A stretch of DNA of 64,000 nucleotides from Petrolisthes cinctipes (taxonomy: Eukaryota; Arthropoda; Malacostraca; Decapoda; Porcellanidae), in the NCBI GenBank assembly GCA_033782935.1, contig JAWQEG010000135.1:2358501-2422500 (forward strand). The letters are read 5' to 3'. Positions 34,131 to 48,684 of this stretch are shown here, piece by piece. A program made the translations under genes and the position numbers. The notes under the pieces were generated by a model. That model was not told where the DNA came from. It did no database searches and worked only from the letters and a program-made list of their open reading frames with translations. Positions within the stretch are counted from its first letter, which is position 1; every line of letters starts with the position of its first letter.

Positions 34131-35001
34131 CTGTATTTTGAAAATACTCTAACACTGAGTAGGCATGTACAGATTGCTTCTGGGACCCCAAAATATTGAA
34201 TTTTCGGGTGTTTTGAGCCTGAATTTGAGATATAAACGGGTACAGAAGATACATGCACATATTGACTTTGTGCACCAAAAATATCGATTTTCAGCATGTT
34301 TTGGGCCTGAATTTTGAAAATACTCTAACACGGAGTAGGCATGTACAGATTGCTTCTGGGACCCCAAAATATCGAATTTTCGGGTGTTTAGGGCCAGAAT
34401 TTGAGATATAAACGGGTACTGAAGATGCATGCACATATCGACTTTTGTGCACCTAAAAGATCGATTTTCAGTATGTTTTGAGCATGTATTTTATAAATAC
34501 TCTAACACGGAGTAGGCATGTACAGATCGCTTCTGGGTCCCCTAAATATCGAATTTTCGGGTGTTTTGGGACTGAATATGAGATATCGACTTTTTGGCAC
34601 CTAAAAGATCGATTTTAGCATGTTTTTAGCCTATATTTTGAAAATATTCTAGCACTGTACAGATTGCTTTTGGGACCCCAAAATATTGAATTTTCGGGTG
34701 TTTTGAGCCTGAATTTGAGATATAAACGGGTACAGAAGATACATGCACATATTGACTTTGGGCACCAAAAATATCAATTTTCAGCATGTTTTGGGCCTGA
34801 ATTTTGAAAATACTCTAACACGGAGTAGGCATGTACAGATCGCTTCTGGGACCCCAAAATATCGAATTTTCGGGTGTTTAGGGCCAGAATTTGAGATATA
34901 AACGGGAACAGAAAATGCATGCACATATCGACTTTTGGGCACCTAAAAGATCGATTTTCAGTATGTTTTTGGCCTGTATTTTGAAAATACTCTAACACGG
35001 A

Positions 35002-35126
35002 GTAGGCATGTACAGATACCTTCTGGGACCTCTAAATATCGAATTTTCGGGTGTTTTGGGACTGAATTTGAGATATCGATTTTTAGCATGTTTTTAGCCT
35101 ATATTTTGAAAATATTCTAGCACTGT
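35002..35126 (+). repeat. Truncated A2 monomer (125 bp)
   Basis: GATATCGATTTTTAGCATG runs directly, without GGCACCTAAAATG. Twenty-three bases are missing between two TCGATTTTT copies, consistent with a slippage deletion. Confidence 0.88.
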
Positions 35127-35651
35127 GTAGGCATGTACAGATTGCTTCTGGGACACCAAAATATTGAATTTTCGGGTGTTTTGAGCCTGAATTTGAGATA
35201 TAAACGGGTACAGAAGATACATGCACATATTGACTTTGGGCATCTAAAATATCGATTTTCAGCATGTTTTGGGCCTGTATTTTGAAAATACTCTAACACT
35301 GAGTAGGCATGTACAGATTGCTTCTGGGACCCCAAAATATTGAATTTTCGGGTGTTTTGAGCCTGAATTTGAGATATAAACGGGTACTGAAGATGCATGC
35401 ACATATCGACTTTTGTGCACCTAAAAGATCGATTTTCAGTATGTTTTGAGCATGTATTTTGAAAATACTCTAACACGGAGTAGGCATGTACAGATCGCTT
35501 CTGGGACCCCTAAATATCGAATTTTCGGATGTTTTGGGACTGAATTTGATATATCGACTTTTTGGCACCTAAAAGATCGATTTTTAGCATGTTTTTAGCC
35601 TATATTTTGAAAATATTCTAGCACTGAGTAGGCATGTACAGATTGCTTCTG

Positions 35652-36777
35652 GGACCCCAAAATATTGAATTTTCGGGTGTTTTGAGCCTGAATTTGAGAT
35701 ATAAACGGGTACAGAAGATACATGCACATATTGACTTTGGGCACCAAAAATATCGATTTTCAGCATGTTTTGGGCCTGAATTTTGAAAATACTCTAACAC
35801 GGAGTAGGCATGTACAGATCGCTTCTGGGACCCCAAAATATCGAATTTTCGGGTGTTTAGGGCCAGAATTTGAGATATAAACGGGTACAGAAGATGCATG
35901 CACATATCGACTTTTGGGCACCTAAAAGATCGATTTTCAGTATGTTTTTGGCCTGTATTTTGAAAATACTCTAACACGGAGTAGGCATGTACAGATACCT
36001 TCTGGGACCTCTAAATATCGAATTTTCGGGTGTTTTGGGACTGAATTTGAGATATCGATTTTTTGGCACCTAAAATGTCGATTTTCAGCATGTTTTTAGC
36101 CTATATTTTGAAAATATTTTAGCACTGTGTAGGCATGTATAGATTGCTTCTGGGACCCCAAAATATTGAATTTTCGGGTGTTTTGAGCCTGAATTTGAGA
36201 TATAAACGGGTACAGAAGATACATGCACATATTGACTTTGGGCACCAAAAATATCGATTTTCAGCATGTTTTGGGCCTGAATTTTGAAAATACTCTAACA
36301 CGGAGTAGGCATGTACAGATCGCTTCTGGGACCCCAAAATATTGAATTTTCGGGTGTTTTGAGCCTGAATTTGAGATATAAACGGGTACTGAAGATGCAT
36401 GCACATATCGACTTTTGTGCACCTAAAAGATCGATTTTCAGTATGTTTTGAGCATGTATTTTGAAAATACTCTAACACGGAGTAGGCATGTACAGATCGC
36501 TTCTGGGACCTCTAAATATCGAATTTTCGGGTGTTTTGGGACTGAATTTGAGATATCGATTTTTTGGCACCTGAAATGTCGATTTTTATCATGTTTTTAG
36601 CCTAGATTTTGAAAATATTCTAGCACTGTGTAGGCATGTACAGATTGCTTCTGGGACCCCAAAATATTGAATTTTCGGGTGTTTTGAGCCTGAATTTGAG
36701 ATATAAACGGGTACAGAAGATACATGCACATATTGACTTTGGGCATCTAAAATATCGATTTTCAACATGTTTTGGGC
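35652..36777 (+). repeat. 2,647-bp-lag duplicated block, copy 2
   Basis: Partner of 33005-34130. Private changes include CACCTGAAATGTCG near 36570 and TTTTCAACATG near 36763. Confidence 0.8.
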
Positions 36778-38184
36778 CTGTATTTTGAAAATACTCTAAC
36801 ACTGAGTAGGCATGTACAGATTGCTTCTGGGACCCCAAAATATTGAATTTTCGGGTGTTTTGAGCCTGAATTTGAGATATAAACGGGTACTGAAGATGCA
36901 TGCACATATCGACTTTTGTGCACCTAAAAGATCGATTTTCAGTATGTTTTGAGCATGTATTTTGAAAATACTCTAACACGGAGTAGGCATGTACAGATCG
37001 CTTCTGGGACCCCTAAATATCGAATTTTCGGGTGTTTTGGGACTGAATTTGATATATCGACTTTTTGGCACATAAAAGATCGATTTTTCGCATGTTTTTA
37101 GCCTATATTTTGAAAATATTCTAGCACTGAGTAGGCATGTACAGATTGCTTCTGGGACCCCAAAATATTGAATTTTCGGGTGTTTTGAGCCTGAATTTGA
37201 GATATAAACGAGTACAGAAGATACATTCACATATTGACTTTGGGCACCAAAAATATCGATTTTCAGCATGTTTTGGGCCTGAATTTTGAAAATACTCTAA
37301 CACGGAGTAGGCAGGTACAGATCGCTTCTGGGACCTCAAAATATCGAATTTTCGGGTGTTTAGGGCCAGAATTTGAGATATAAACGGGTACTGAAGATGC
37401 ATGCACATATCGACTTTTGGGCACCTAAAAGATCGATTTTCAGTATGTTTTTGGCCTATATTTTGAAATTACTCTAACACGGAGTTAGCATGTACAGATA
37501 CCTTCTGGGACCTCTAATTATCGAATTTTCGGGTGTTTTGGGACTGAATTTGAGATATCGATTTTTTTGGCACCTAAAATGTCGATTTTCATCATGTTTT
37601 TATCCTATGTTTTGAAAATATTCTAGCACTGTGTAGGCATGTACAGATTGCTTCTGGGACCCCAAAATATTGAATTTTCGGGTGTTTTGAGCCTGAATTT
37701 GAGATATAAACGGGTACAGAAGATACATGCACATATTGACTTTGGGCATCTAAAATATCTATTTTCAGCATGTTTTGGGCCTGTATTTTGAAAATACTCT
37801 AACACTGAGTAGGCATGTACAGATTGCTTCTGGGACCCCAAAATATTGAATTTTCGGGTGTTTTGAGCCTGAATTTGAGATATAAACGGGTACTGAAGAT
37901 GCATGCACATATCGACTTTTGTGCACCTAAAAGATCGATTTTCAGTATGTTTTGAGCATGTATTTTGAAAATACTCTAACACGGAGTAGGCATGTACAGA
38001 TCGCTTCTGGGACCCCTAAATATCGAATTTTCGGGTGTTTTGAGCCTGAATTTGAGATATAAACGGGTACAGAAGATACATGCACATATTGACTTTGGGC
38101 ACCAAAAATATCGATTTTCAGCATGTTTTGGGCCTGAATTTTGAAAATACTCTAACACGGAGTAGACATGTACAGATCGTTTCT

Positions 38185-39362
38185 GGAACCCCAAAATATC
38201 GAATTTTCGGGAGTTTAGGGCCAGAATTTGAGATATAAACGGGTACAGAAGATGCATGCACATATCGACTTTTGTGCACCTAAAAGATCGATTTTCAGTA
38301 TGTTTTGAGCATGTATTTTGAAAATACTCTAACACGGAGTAGGCATGTACAGATCGCTTCTGGGACCCCTAAATATCGAATTTTCGGGTGTTTTGGGACT
38401 GAATTTGAGTTATCGACCTTTTGGCACCTAAAATGTCGATTTTTAGCATGTTTTTAGCCTATATTTTGAAAATATTCTAGCACTGTGTAGGCATGTACAG
38501 ATTGCTTCTGGGACCCCAAAATATTGAATTTTCGGGTGTTTTGAGCCTTAATTTGAGATATAAACGGGTACAGAAGATACATGCACTTATTGACTTTGGG
38601 CATATAAAATATCGATTTCCAGCATGTTTTGGGCCTGTATTTTGAAAATACTCTAACACTGAGTAGGCATGTACAGATTGCTTCTGGGACCCCAAAATAT
38701 TGAATTTTCGGGTGTTTTGAGCCTGAATTTGAGATATAAACGGGTACAGAAGATACATGCACATATTGACTTTTGGCATCTAAAATATCGATTTCCAGCA
38801 TGTTTTGGGCCTGTATTTTGAAAATACTCTAACACTGAGTAGGCATGTACAGATTGCTTCTGGGACCCCAAAATATTGAATTTTCGGGTGTTTTGAGCCT
38901 GAATTTGAGATATAAACGGGTACAGAAGATACATGCACATATTTACTTTGGGCACCAAAAATATCGATTTTCAGCATGTTTTGGGCCTGAATTTTGAAAA
39001 TACTCTAACACGGAGTAGGCATGTACAGAACGCTTCTGGGACCCCAAAATATCGAATTTTCGGGTGTTTAGGGCCAGAATTTTAGATATAAACGGGTACA
39101 GAAGATGCATGCACATATCGACTTTTGTGCACCTAAAAGATCGATTTTCAGTATGTTTTGAGCATGTATTTTGAAAATTCTCTAACACGGAGTAGGCATG
39201 TACAGATCGCTTCTGGGACCCCTAAATATCAAATTTTCGGGTGTTTTGGGACTGAATTTGAGATATCGACCTTTTGGCACCTATAATGTCGATTTTTAGC
39301 ATGTTTTTAGCCTATATTTTGAAAATATTCTAGCACTGTGTAGGCATGTACAGATTGCTTCT
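38185..39362 (+). repeat. 1,178-bp tandem duplication, copy 1
   Basis: Matches 39363-40540 at a lag of 1,178 bp. Both copies carry GTACAGAACGCTTC (near 39025 and 40203) and GAAAATTCTCTAAC (near 39173 and 40351). The homologous unit in block 2 has GTACAGATCGCTTC and GAAAATACTCTAAC, so this duplication arose after blocks 1 and 2 separated. Differences include CGGGAGTTTAGGG near 38210 and ATTTTAGATATA near 39078, both in copy 1. Confidence 0.88.
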
Positions 39363-40540
39363 GGAACCCCAAAATATCGAATTTTCGGGTGTTTAGGGCC
39401 AGAATTTGAGATATAAACGGGTACAGAAGATGCATGCACATATCGACTTTTGTGCACCTAAAAGATCGATTTTCAGTATGTTTTGAGCATGTATTTTGAA
39501 AATACTCTAACACGGAGTAGGCATGTACAGATCGCTTCTGGGACCCCTAAATATCGAATTTTCGGGTGTTTTGGGACTGAATTTGAGTTATCGACCTTTT
39601 GGCACCTAAAATGTCGATTTTTAGCATGTTTTTAGCCTATATTTTGAAAATATTCTAGCACTGTGTAGGCATGTACAGATTGCTTCTGGGACCCCAAAAT
39701 ATTGAATTTTCGGGTGTTTTGAGCCTTAATTTGAGATATAAACGGGTACAGAAGATACATGCACTTATTGACTTTGGGCATATAAAATATCGATTTCCAG
39801 CATGTTTTGGGCCTGTATTTTGAAAATACTCTAACACTGAGTAGGCATGTACAGATTGCTTCTGGGACCCCAAAATATTGAATTTTCGGGTGTTTTGAGC
39901 CTGAATTTGAGATATAAACGGGTACAGAAGATACATGCACATATTGACTTTTGGCATCTAAAATATCGATTTCCAGCATGTTTTGGGCCTGTATTTTGAA
40001 AATACTCTAACACTGAGTAGGCATGTACAGATTGCTTCTGGGACCCCAAAATATTGAATTTTCGGGTGTTTTGAGCCTGAATTTGAGATATAAACGGGTA
40101 CAGAAGATACATGCACATATTTACTTTGGGCACCAAAAATATCGATTTTCAGCATGTTTTGGGCCTGAATTTTGAAAATACTCTAACACGGAGTAGGCAT
40201 GTACAGAACGCTTCTGGGACCCCAAAATATCGAATTTTCGGGTGTTTAGGGCCAGAATTTGAGATATAAACGGGTACAGAAGATGCATGCACATATCGAC
40301 TTTTGTGCACCTAAAAGATCGATTTTCAGTATGTTTTGAGCATGTATTTTGAAAATTCTCTAACACGGAGTAGGCATGTACAGATCGCTTCTGGGACCCC
40401 TAAATATCGAATTTTCGGGTGTTTTGGGACTGAATTTGAGATATCGACCTTTTGGCACCTATAATGTCGATTTTTAGCATGTTTTTAGCCTATATTTTGA
40501 AAATATTCTAGCACTGTGTAGGCATGTACAGATTGCTTCT
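39363..40540 (+). repeat. 1,178-bp tandem duplication, copy 2
   Basis: Second copy of 38185-39362. At the junction near 39360 a B-type start (AGATTGCTTC) runs into a C-type TGGAACCCC, so the crossover falls within the TTCTGG homology shared by the two monomer types. Confidence 0.88.
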
Positions 40541-41160
40541 GGGACCCCAAAATATTGAATTTTCGGGTGTTTTGAGCCTGAATTTGAGATATAAACGGGT
40601 ACAGAAGATACATGCACATATTGACTTTGGGCATCTAAAATATCGATTTCCAGCATGTTTTGGGCCTGTATTTTGAAAATACTCTAACACTGAGTAGGCA
40701 TGTACAGATTGCTTCTGGGACCCCAAAATATTGAATTTTCGGGTGTTTTGAGCCTGAATTTGAGATATAAACGGGTACTGAAGATGCATGCACATATCGA
40801 CTTTTGTGCACCTAAAAGATCGATTTTCAGTATGTTTTGAGCATGTATTTTGAAAATACTCAAACACGGAGTAGGCATGTACAGATCGCTTCTGGGACCA
40901 CTAAATATCGAATTTTCGGGTGTTTTGGGACTGAATTTGAGATATCGACTTTTTGGCACCTAAAAGATCGATTTTTAGCATGTTTTTAGCCTATATTTTG
41001 AAAATATTCTAGCACTGTACAGATTGCTTCTGGGACCCCAAAATATTGAATTTTCGGGTGTTTTGAGCCTGAATTTGAGATATAAACGGGTACAGAAGAT
41101 ACATGCACATATTGACTTTGGGCACCAAAAATATCGATTTTCAGCATGTTTTGGGCCTGA

Positions 41161-43860
41161 ATTTTGAAAATACTCTAACACGGAGTAGACATGTACAGAT
41201 CGTTTCTGGGAACCCAAAATATCGAATTTTCGGGTGTTTAGGGCCAGAATTTGAGATATAAACGGGTACAGAAGATGCATGCACATATCGACTTTTGGGC
41301 ACCTAAAAGATCGATTTTCAGTATGTTTTTGGCCTATATTTTTGAAATTACTCTAACACGGAGTTAGCATGTACAGATACCTTCTGGGACCTCTAATTAT
41401 CGAATTTTCGGGTGTTTTGGGACTGAATTTGAGATATCGATTTTTTTGGCACCTAAAATGTCGATTTTCAGCATGTTTTTAGCCTTTATTTTGAAAATAT
41501 TCTAGCACTGTGTAGGCATGTACAGATTGCTTCTGGGACCCCAAAATATTGAATTTTCGGGTGTTTTGAGCCTGAATTTGAGATATAAACGGGTACAGAA
41601 GATACATGCACATATTGACTTTGGGCATCTAAAATATCGATTTCCAGCATGTTTTGGGCCTGTATTTTGAAAATACTCTAACACTGAGTAGGCATGTACA
41701 GATTGCTTCTGGGACCCCAAAATATTGAATTTTCGGGTGTTTTGAGCCTGAATTTGAGATATAAACGGGTACTGAAGATGCATGCACATATCGACTTTTG
41801 TGCACCTAAAAGATCGATTTTCAGTATGTTTTGAGCATGTATTTTGAAAATACTCTAACAAGGAGTAGGCATGTACAGATCGCTTCTGGGACCCCTAAAT
41901 ATCGAATTTTCGGGTGTTTTGAGCCTGAATTTGAGATATAAACGGGTACGGAAGATACATGCACATATTGACTTTGGGCACCAAAAATATCGATTTTCAG
42001 CATGTTTTGGGCCTGAATTTTGAAAATACTCTAACACGGAGTAGACATGTACAGATCGTTTCTGGAACCCCAAAATATCGAATTTTCGGGTGTTTAGGGC
42101 CAGAATTTGAGATATAAACGGGTACAGAAGATGCATGCACATATCGACTTTTGTGCACCTAAAAGATCGATTTTCAGTATGTTTTGAGCATGTATTTTGA
42201 AAATACTCTAACACGGAGTAGGCATGTACAGATCGCTTCTGGGACCCCTAAATATCGAATTTTCGGGTGTTTTGGGACTGAATTTGAGTTATCGACCTTT
42301 TGGCACCTAAAATGTCGATTTTTAGCATGTTTTTAGCCTATATTTTGAAAATATTCTAGCACTGTGTAGGCATGTACAGATTGCTTCTGGGACCCCAAAA
42401 TATTGAATTTTCGGGTGTTTTGAGCCTTAATTTGAGATATAAACGGGTACAGAAGATACATGCACATATTGACTTTGGGCATATAAAATATCGATTTCCA
42501 GCATGTTTTGGGCCTGTATTTTGAAAATACTCTAACACTGAGTAGGCATGTACAGATTGCTTCTGGGACCCCAAAATATTTAATTTTCGGGTGTTTTGAG
42601 CCTGAATTTGAGATATAAACGGGTACAGAAGATACATGCACATATTGACTTTGGGCATCTAAAATATCGATTTCCAGCATGTTTTGGGCCTGTATTTTGA
42701 AAATACTCTAACACTGAGTAGGCATGTACAGATTGCTTCTGGGACCCCAAAATATTGAATTTTCGGGTGTTTTGAGCCTGAATTTGAGATATAAACGGGT
42801 ACAGAAGATACATGCACATATTTACTTTGGGCACCAAAAATATCGATTTTCAGCATGTTTTGGGCCTGAATTTTGAAAATACTCTAACACGGAGTAGGCA
42901 TGTACAGATCGCTTCTGGGACCCCAAAATATCGAATTTTCGGGTGTTTAGGGCCAGAATTTGAGATATAAACGGGTACAGAAGATGCATGCACATATCGA
43001 CTTTTGTGCACCTAAAAGATCGATTTTCAGTATGTTTTGAGCATGTATTTTGAAAATACTCTAACACGGAGTAGGCATGTACAGATCGCTTCTGGGACCC
43101 CTAAATATCGAATTTTCGGGTGTTTTGGGACTGAATTTGAGATATCGACCTTTTGGCACCTATAATGTCGATTTTTAGCATGTTTTTAGCCTATATTTTG
43201 AAAATATTCTAGCACTGTGTAGGCATGTACAGATTGCTTCTGGGACCCCAAAATATTGAATTTTCGGGTGTTTTGAGCCTGAATTTGAGATATAAACGGG
43301 TACAGAAGATACATGCACATATTGACTTTGGGCATCTAAAATATCGATTTCCAGCATGTTTTGGGCCTGTATTTTGAAAATACTCTAACACTGAGTTGGC
43401 ATGTACAGATTGCTTCTGGGACCCCAAAATATTGAATTTTCGGGTGTTTTGAGCCTGAATTTGAGATATAAACGGGTACTGAAGATGCATGCACATATCG
43501 ACTTTTGTGCACCTAAAAGATCGATTTTCAGTATGTTTTGAGCATGTATTTTGAAAATACTCTAACACGGAGTAGGCATGTACAGATCGCTTCTGGGACC
43601 CCTAAATATCGAATTTTCGGGTGTTTTGGGACTGAATTTGAGATATCGACTTTTTGGCACCTAAAAGATCGATTTTTAGCATGTTTTTAGCCTATATTTT
43701 GAAAATATTATAGCACTGAGTAGGCATGTACAGATTGCTTCTGGGACCCCAAAATATTGAATTTTCGGGTGTTTTGAGCCTGAATTTGAGATATAAACGG
43801 GTACAGAAGATACATGCACATATATTGACTTTGGGCACCAAAAATATCGATTTTCAGCAT
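41161..43860 (+). repeat. CCTTTT-subfamily block 2
   Basis: Homologue of block 1 with one copy of the 1,178-bp module. Private changes include AATATTTAATTTTCG near 42577 and CACATATATTGAC near 43820, a 2-bp insertion. Confidence 0.8.
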
Positions 43861-44599
43861 GTTTTGGGCCTGAATTTTGAAAATACTCTAACACGGAGTA
43901 GGCATGTACAGATCGCTTCTGGGACCCCAAAATATCGAATTTTCGGGTGTTTTGAGCCTGAATTTGAGATATAAACGGGTACTGAAGATGCATGCACATA
44001 TCGACTTTTGTGCACCTAAAAGATCGATTTTCAGTATGTTTTGAGCATGTATTTTGAAAATACTCTAACACGGAGTAGGCATGTACAGATCGCTTCTGGG
44101 ACCCCTAAATATCGAATTTTCGGGTGTTTTGGGACTGAATTTGAGATATCGACTTTTTGGCACCTAAAAGATCGATTTTTAGCATGTTTTTAGCCTATAT
44201 TTTGAAAATATTCTAGCACTGTACAGATTGCTTCTGGGACCCCAAAATATTGAATTTTCGGGTGTTTTGAGCCTGAATTTGAGATATAAACGGGTACAGA
44301 AGATACATGCACATATTGACTTTGGGCACCAAAAATATCGATTTTCAGCTTTTTTTGGGCCTGAATTTTGAAAATACTCTAACACGGAGTAGGCATGTAC
44401 AGATCGCTTCTGGGACCCCAAAATATCGAATTTTCGGGTTTTTAGGGCCAGAATTTGAGATATAAACGGGTACAGAAGATGCATGCAAATATCGACTTTT
44501 GTGCACCTAAAAGATCGATTTTCAGTATGTTTTTGGCCTGTATTTTGAAAATACTCTAACACGGAGAAGGCATGTACATATACCTTCTGGGACCTCTAA

Positions 44600-46050
44600 A
44601 TATCGAATTTTCGGGTGTTTTGGGACTGAATTTGAGATATCGACCTTTTGGCACCTAAAATGTCGATTTTTAGCATGTTTTTAGCCTATATTTTGAAAAT
44701 ATTCTAGCACTGTGTAGGCATGTACAGATTGCTTCTGGGACCCCAAAATATTGAATTTTCGGGTGTTTTGAGCCTTAATTTGAGATATAAACGGGTACAG
44801 AAGATACATGCACATATTGACTTTGGGCATATAAAATATCGATTTCCAGCATGTTTTGGGCCTGTATTTTGAAAATACTCTAACACTGAGTAGGCATGTA
44901 CAGATTGCTTCTGGGACCCCAAAATATTGAATTTTCGGGTGTTTTGAGCCTGAATTTGAGATATAAACGGGTACAGAAGATACATGCACATATTGACTTT
45001 GGGCATCTAAAATATCGATTTCCAACATGTTTTGGGCCTGTATTTTGAAAATACTCTAACACTGAGTAGGCATGTACAGATTGCTTCTGGGACCCCAAAA
45101 TATTGAATTTTCGGGTGTTTTGAGCCTGAATTTGAGATATAAACGGGTACAGAAGATACATGCACATATTGACTTTGGGCACCAAAAATATCGATTTTCA
45201 GCATGTTTTGGGCCTGAATTTTGAAAATACTCTAACACGGAGTAGGCATGTACAGATCGCTTCTGGGACCCCAAAATATCGAATTTTCGGGTGTTTAGGG
45301 CCAGAATTTGAGATATAAACGGGTACAGAAGATGCATGCACATATCGACTTTTGTGCACCTAAAAGATCGATTTTCAGTATGTTTTGAGCATGTATTTTG
45401 AAAATACTCTAACACGGAGTAGGCATGTACAGATAGATTCTGGGACCCCTAAATATCGAATTTTCGGGTGTTTTGGGACTGAATTTGAGATATCGACCTT
45501 TTGGCACCTATAATGTCGATTTTTAGCATGTTTTTAGCCTATATTTTGAAAATATTCTAGCACTGTGTAGGCATGTACAGATTGCTTCTGGGACCCCAAA
45601 ATATTGAATTTTCGGGTGTTTTGAGCCTGAATTTGAGATATAAACGGGTACAGAAGATACATGCACATATTGACTTTGGGCATCTAAAATATCGATTTCC
45701 AGCATGTTTTGGGCCTGTATTTTGAAAATACTCTAACACTGAGTAGGCATGTACAGATTGCTTCTGGGACCCCAAAATATTGAATTTTCGGGTGTTTTGA
45801 GCCTGAATTTGAGATATAAACGGGTACTGAAGATGCATGCACATATCGACTTTTGTGCACCTAAAAGATCGATTTTCAGTATGTTTTGAGCATGTATTTT
45901 GAAAATACTCTAACACGGAGTAGGCATGTACAGATCGCTTCTGGGACCCCTAAATATCGAATTTTCGGGTGTTTTGGGACTGAATTTGAGATATCGACTT
46001 TTTGGCACCTAAAAGATCGATTTTTAGCATGTTTTTAGCCTATATTTTGA
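44600..46050 (+). repeat. CCTTTT-subfamily block 3
   Basis: Matches about 42250-43700 at a lag of 2,348 bp and carries the same markers (CGACCTTTTGGC, GAGCCTTAATTTGAG, CATATAAAATATCG, GATTTCCA). It is the last clear copy of this subfamily; the markers are not seen elsewhere in the window. Confidence 0.8.
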
Positions 46051-47550
46051 AAATATTCTAGCACTGTACAGATTGCTTCTGGGACCCCAAAATATTGAAT
46101 TTTCGGGTGTTTTCAGCCTGAATTTGAGATACAAACGGGTACAGAAGATACATGCACATATTGACTTTGGGCACCAAAAATATCGATTTTCAGCATTTTT
46201 TGGGCCTGAATTTTGAAAATACTCTAACACGGAGTAGGCATGTACAGATCGCTTCTGGGACCCCAAAATATCGAATTTTCGGGTTTTTAGGGCCAGAATT
46301 TGAGATATAAACGGGTACAGAAGATGCATGCACATATCGACTTTTGGGCACCTAAAAGATCGATTTTCAGTATGTTTTTGGCCTGTATTTTGAAAATACT
46401 CTAACACGGAGTAGGCATGTACATATACCTTCTGGGACCTCTAAATATCGAATTTTCGGGTGTTTTGGGACTGAATTTGAGATATCGACTTTTTGGCACC
46501 TAAAAGATCGATTTTTAGCATGTTTTTAGCCTATATTTTGAAAATATTCTAGCACTGTACAGATTGCTTCTGGGACCCCAAAATATTGAATTTTCGGGTG
46601 TTTTGAGCCTGAATTTGAGATATAAACGGGTACAGAAGATACATGCACATATTGACTTTGGGCACCAAAAATATCGATTTTCAGCATGTTTTGGGCCTGA
46701 ATTTTGAAAATACTCTAACACGGAGTAGGCATGTACAGATCGCTTCTGGGACCCTAAAATATCGAATTTTCGGGTGTTTAGGGCCAGAATTTGAGATATA
46801 AACGGGTACAGAAGATGCATGCACATATCGACTTTTGTGCACCTAAAAGATCGATTTTCAGTATGTTTTTGGCCTGTATTTTGAAAATACTCTAACACGG
46901 AGTAGGCATGTACAGATACCTTCTGGGACCTCTAAACATCGAATTTTCGGGTGTTTTGGGACTGAATTTGAGATATCGATTTTTTGGCACCTAAAATGTC
47001 GATTTTTAGCATGTTTTTAGCCTATATTTTGAAAATATTCTAGCACTGTGTAGGCATGTACAGATTGCTTCTGGGACCCCAAAATATTGAATTTTCGGGT
47101 GTTTTGAGCCTGAATTTGAGATATAAACGGGTACAGAAGATACATGCACATATTGACTTTGGGCATCTAAAATATCGATTTTCAGCATGTTTTGGGCCTG
47201 AATTTTGAAAATACTCTAACACTGAGTAGGCATGTACAGATCGCTTCTGGGACCCCAAAATATCGAATTTTCGGGTGTTTTGAGCCTGAATTTGAGATAT
47301 AAACGGGTACTGAAGATGCATGCACATATCGACTTTTGTGCACCTAAAAGATCGATTTTCAATATGTTTTGAGCATGTATTTTGAAAATACTCTAACACG
47401 GAGTAGGCATGTACAGATCGCTTCTGGGACCCCTAAATATCGAATTTTCGGGTGTTTTGGGACTGAATTTGAGATATCGACTTTTTGGCACCTAAAAGAT
47501 CGATTTTTAGCATGTTTTTAGCCTATATTTTTTAAAATATTCTAGCACTG

Positions 47551-47718
47551 TACAGATTGTTTCTGGGACCCCAAAATATTGAATTTTCGGGTGTTTTGAG
47601 CCTGAATTTGAGATATAAACGGGCACAGAAGAAACATGCACATATTGACTTTGCAATTAAAAAATATCGATTTTCAGTATGTTTTGGGCCTGTATTTTGA
47701 AAATACTCTAACACGGAG
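47551..47718 (+). repeat. Divergent B monomer
   Basis: This is one of the most altered monomers in the forward array. It has AGATTGTTTCTGG, AAACGGGCACAGAAGAAACATG and GACTTTGCAATTAAAAAATATCG in place of GACTTTGGGCATCTAAAATATCG. It lies in the 46-53 kb interval, where order is weakest. Confidence 0.8.
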
Positions 47719-48543
47719 TAGGCATGTACAGATACCTTCTGGGACCTCTAAATATCGAATTTTCGGGTGTTTTGGGACTGAATTTGAGATATCGATTATT
47801 TGGCACCTAAAATGTCGATTTTTAGCATGTTTTGGGCCTGTATATTGAAAATATTCTAGCACTGTGTAGGCATGTACAGATTGCTTCTGGGACCCCAAAA
47901 TATTGAATTTTCGGGTGTTTTGAGCCTGAATTTCAGATATAAACGGTTACAGAAGATACATGCACATATTGACTTTGGGCATCTAAAATATCGATTTTCA
48001 GCATGTTTTTGGCCTGTATTTTGAAAATACTCTAACACGGAGTAGGCATGTACAGATACCTTCTCGGACCTCTAAATATCGAATTTTCGGGTGTTTTGGG
48101 ACTGAATTTGAGATATCGATTTTTTGGCACCTAAAAGATCGATTTTTAGCATGTTTTTAGCCTATATTTTAAAAAATATTCTAGCACTGAGTAGGCATGT
48201 ACAGATTGCTTCTGGGACCCCAAAATATTGAATTTTCGGTTGTTTTGAGCCTGAATTTGCGATATAAACGGGTACAGAAGATACATGCACATATTGACTT
48301 TGGGCACCAAAAATATCGATTTTCAGCATGTTTTGGGCCTGAATTTTGAAAATACTCTAACAAGGAGTAGGCATGTACAGATCGCTTCTGGGACCCCAAA
48401 ATATCGAATTTTCGGGTGTTTAGGGCCAGAATTTGAGATATAAACGGGTACAGAAGATGCATGCACATATCGACTTTTGGGCACGTAAAAGATCGATTTT
48501 CAGTATGTTTTTGGCCTGTATTTTGAAAATACTCTAACACGGA

Positions 48544-48684
48544 GTAGGCATGTACAGATACCTTTTGGGACCTCTAAATATCGAATTTTCGGGTGTTTTG
48601 GGACTGAATTTGAGGTATCGATTTTTTGGCACCTAAAATGTCGATTTTTAGCATGTTTTTAGCCTATATTTTGAAAATATTCTA
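48544..48684 (+). repeat. A2 monomer with 18-bp deletion into the next monomer
   Basis: ATATTCTACAGATTGC replaces ATATTCTAGCACTGTGTAGG followed by CATGTACAGATTGC. About 18 bp are lost across the A/B boundary, including the GTAGGC phase motif. Confidence 0.82.

Larger units (their letters stand above)
37280..41160 (+). repeat. CCTTTT-subfamily block 1 (with internal 1,178-bp duplication)
   Basis: Matches block 2 (41161-43860) at a lag of 3,879 bp before its internal duplication and 2,701 bp after it; the difference is exactly 1,178. Shared rare states include CGGAGTTAGCATG with CTCTAATTATCG near 37485/37520 and 41364/41398, and GATTTTTTTGGCACC near 37563/41440. The subfamily is marked by ATCGACCTTTTGGC, GAGCCTTAATTTGAG, GGGCATATAAAATATCG and GATTTCCAGCATG. 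Confidence 0.82.
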
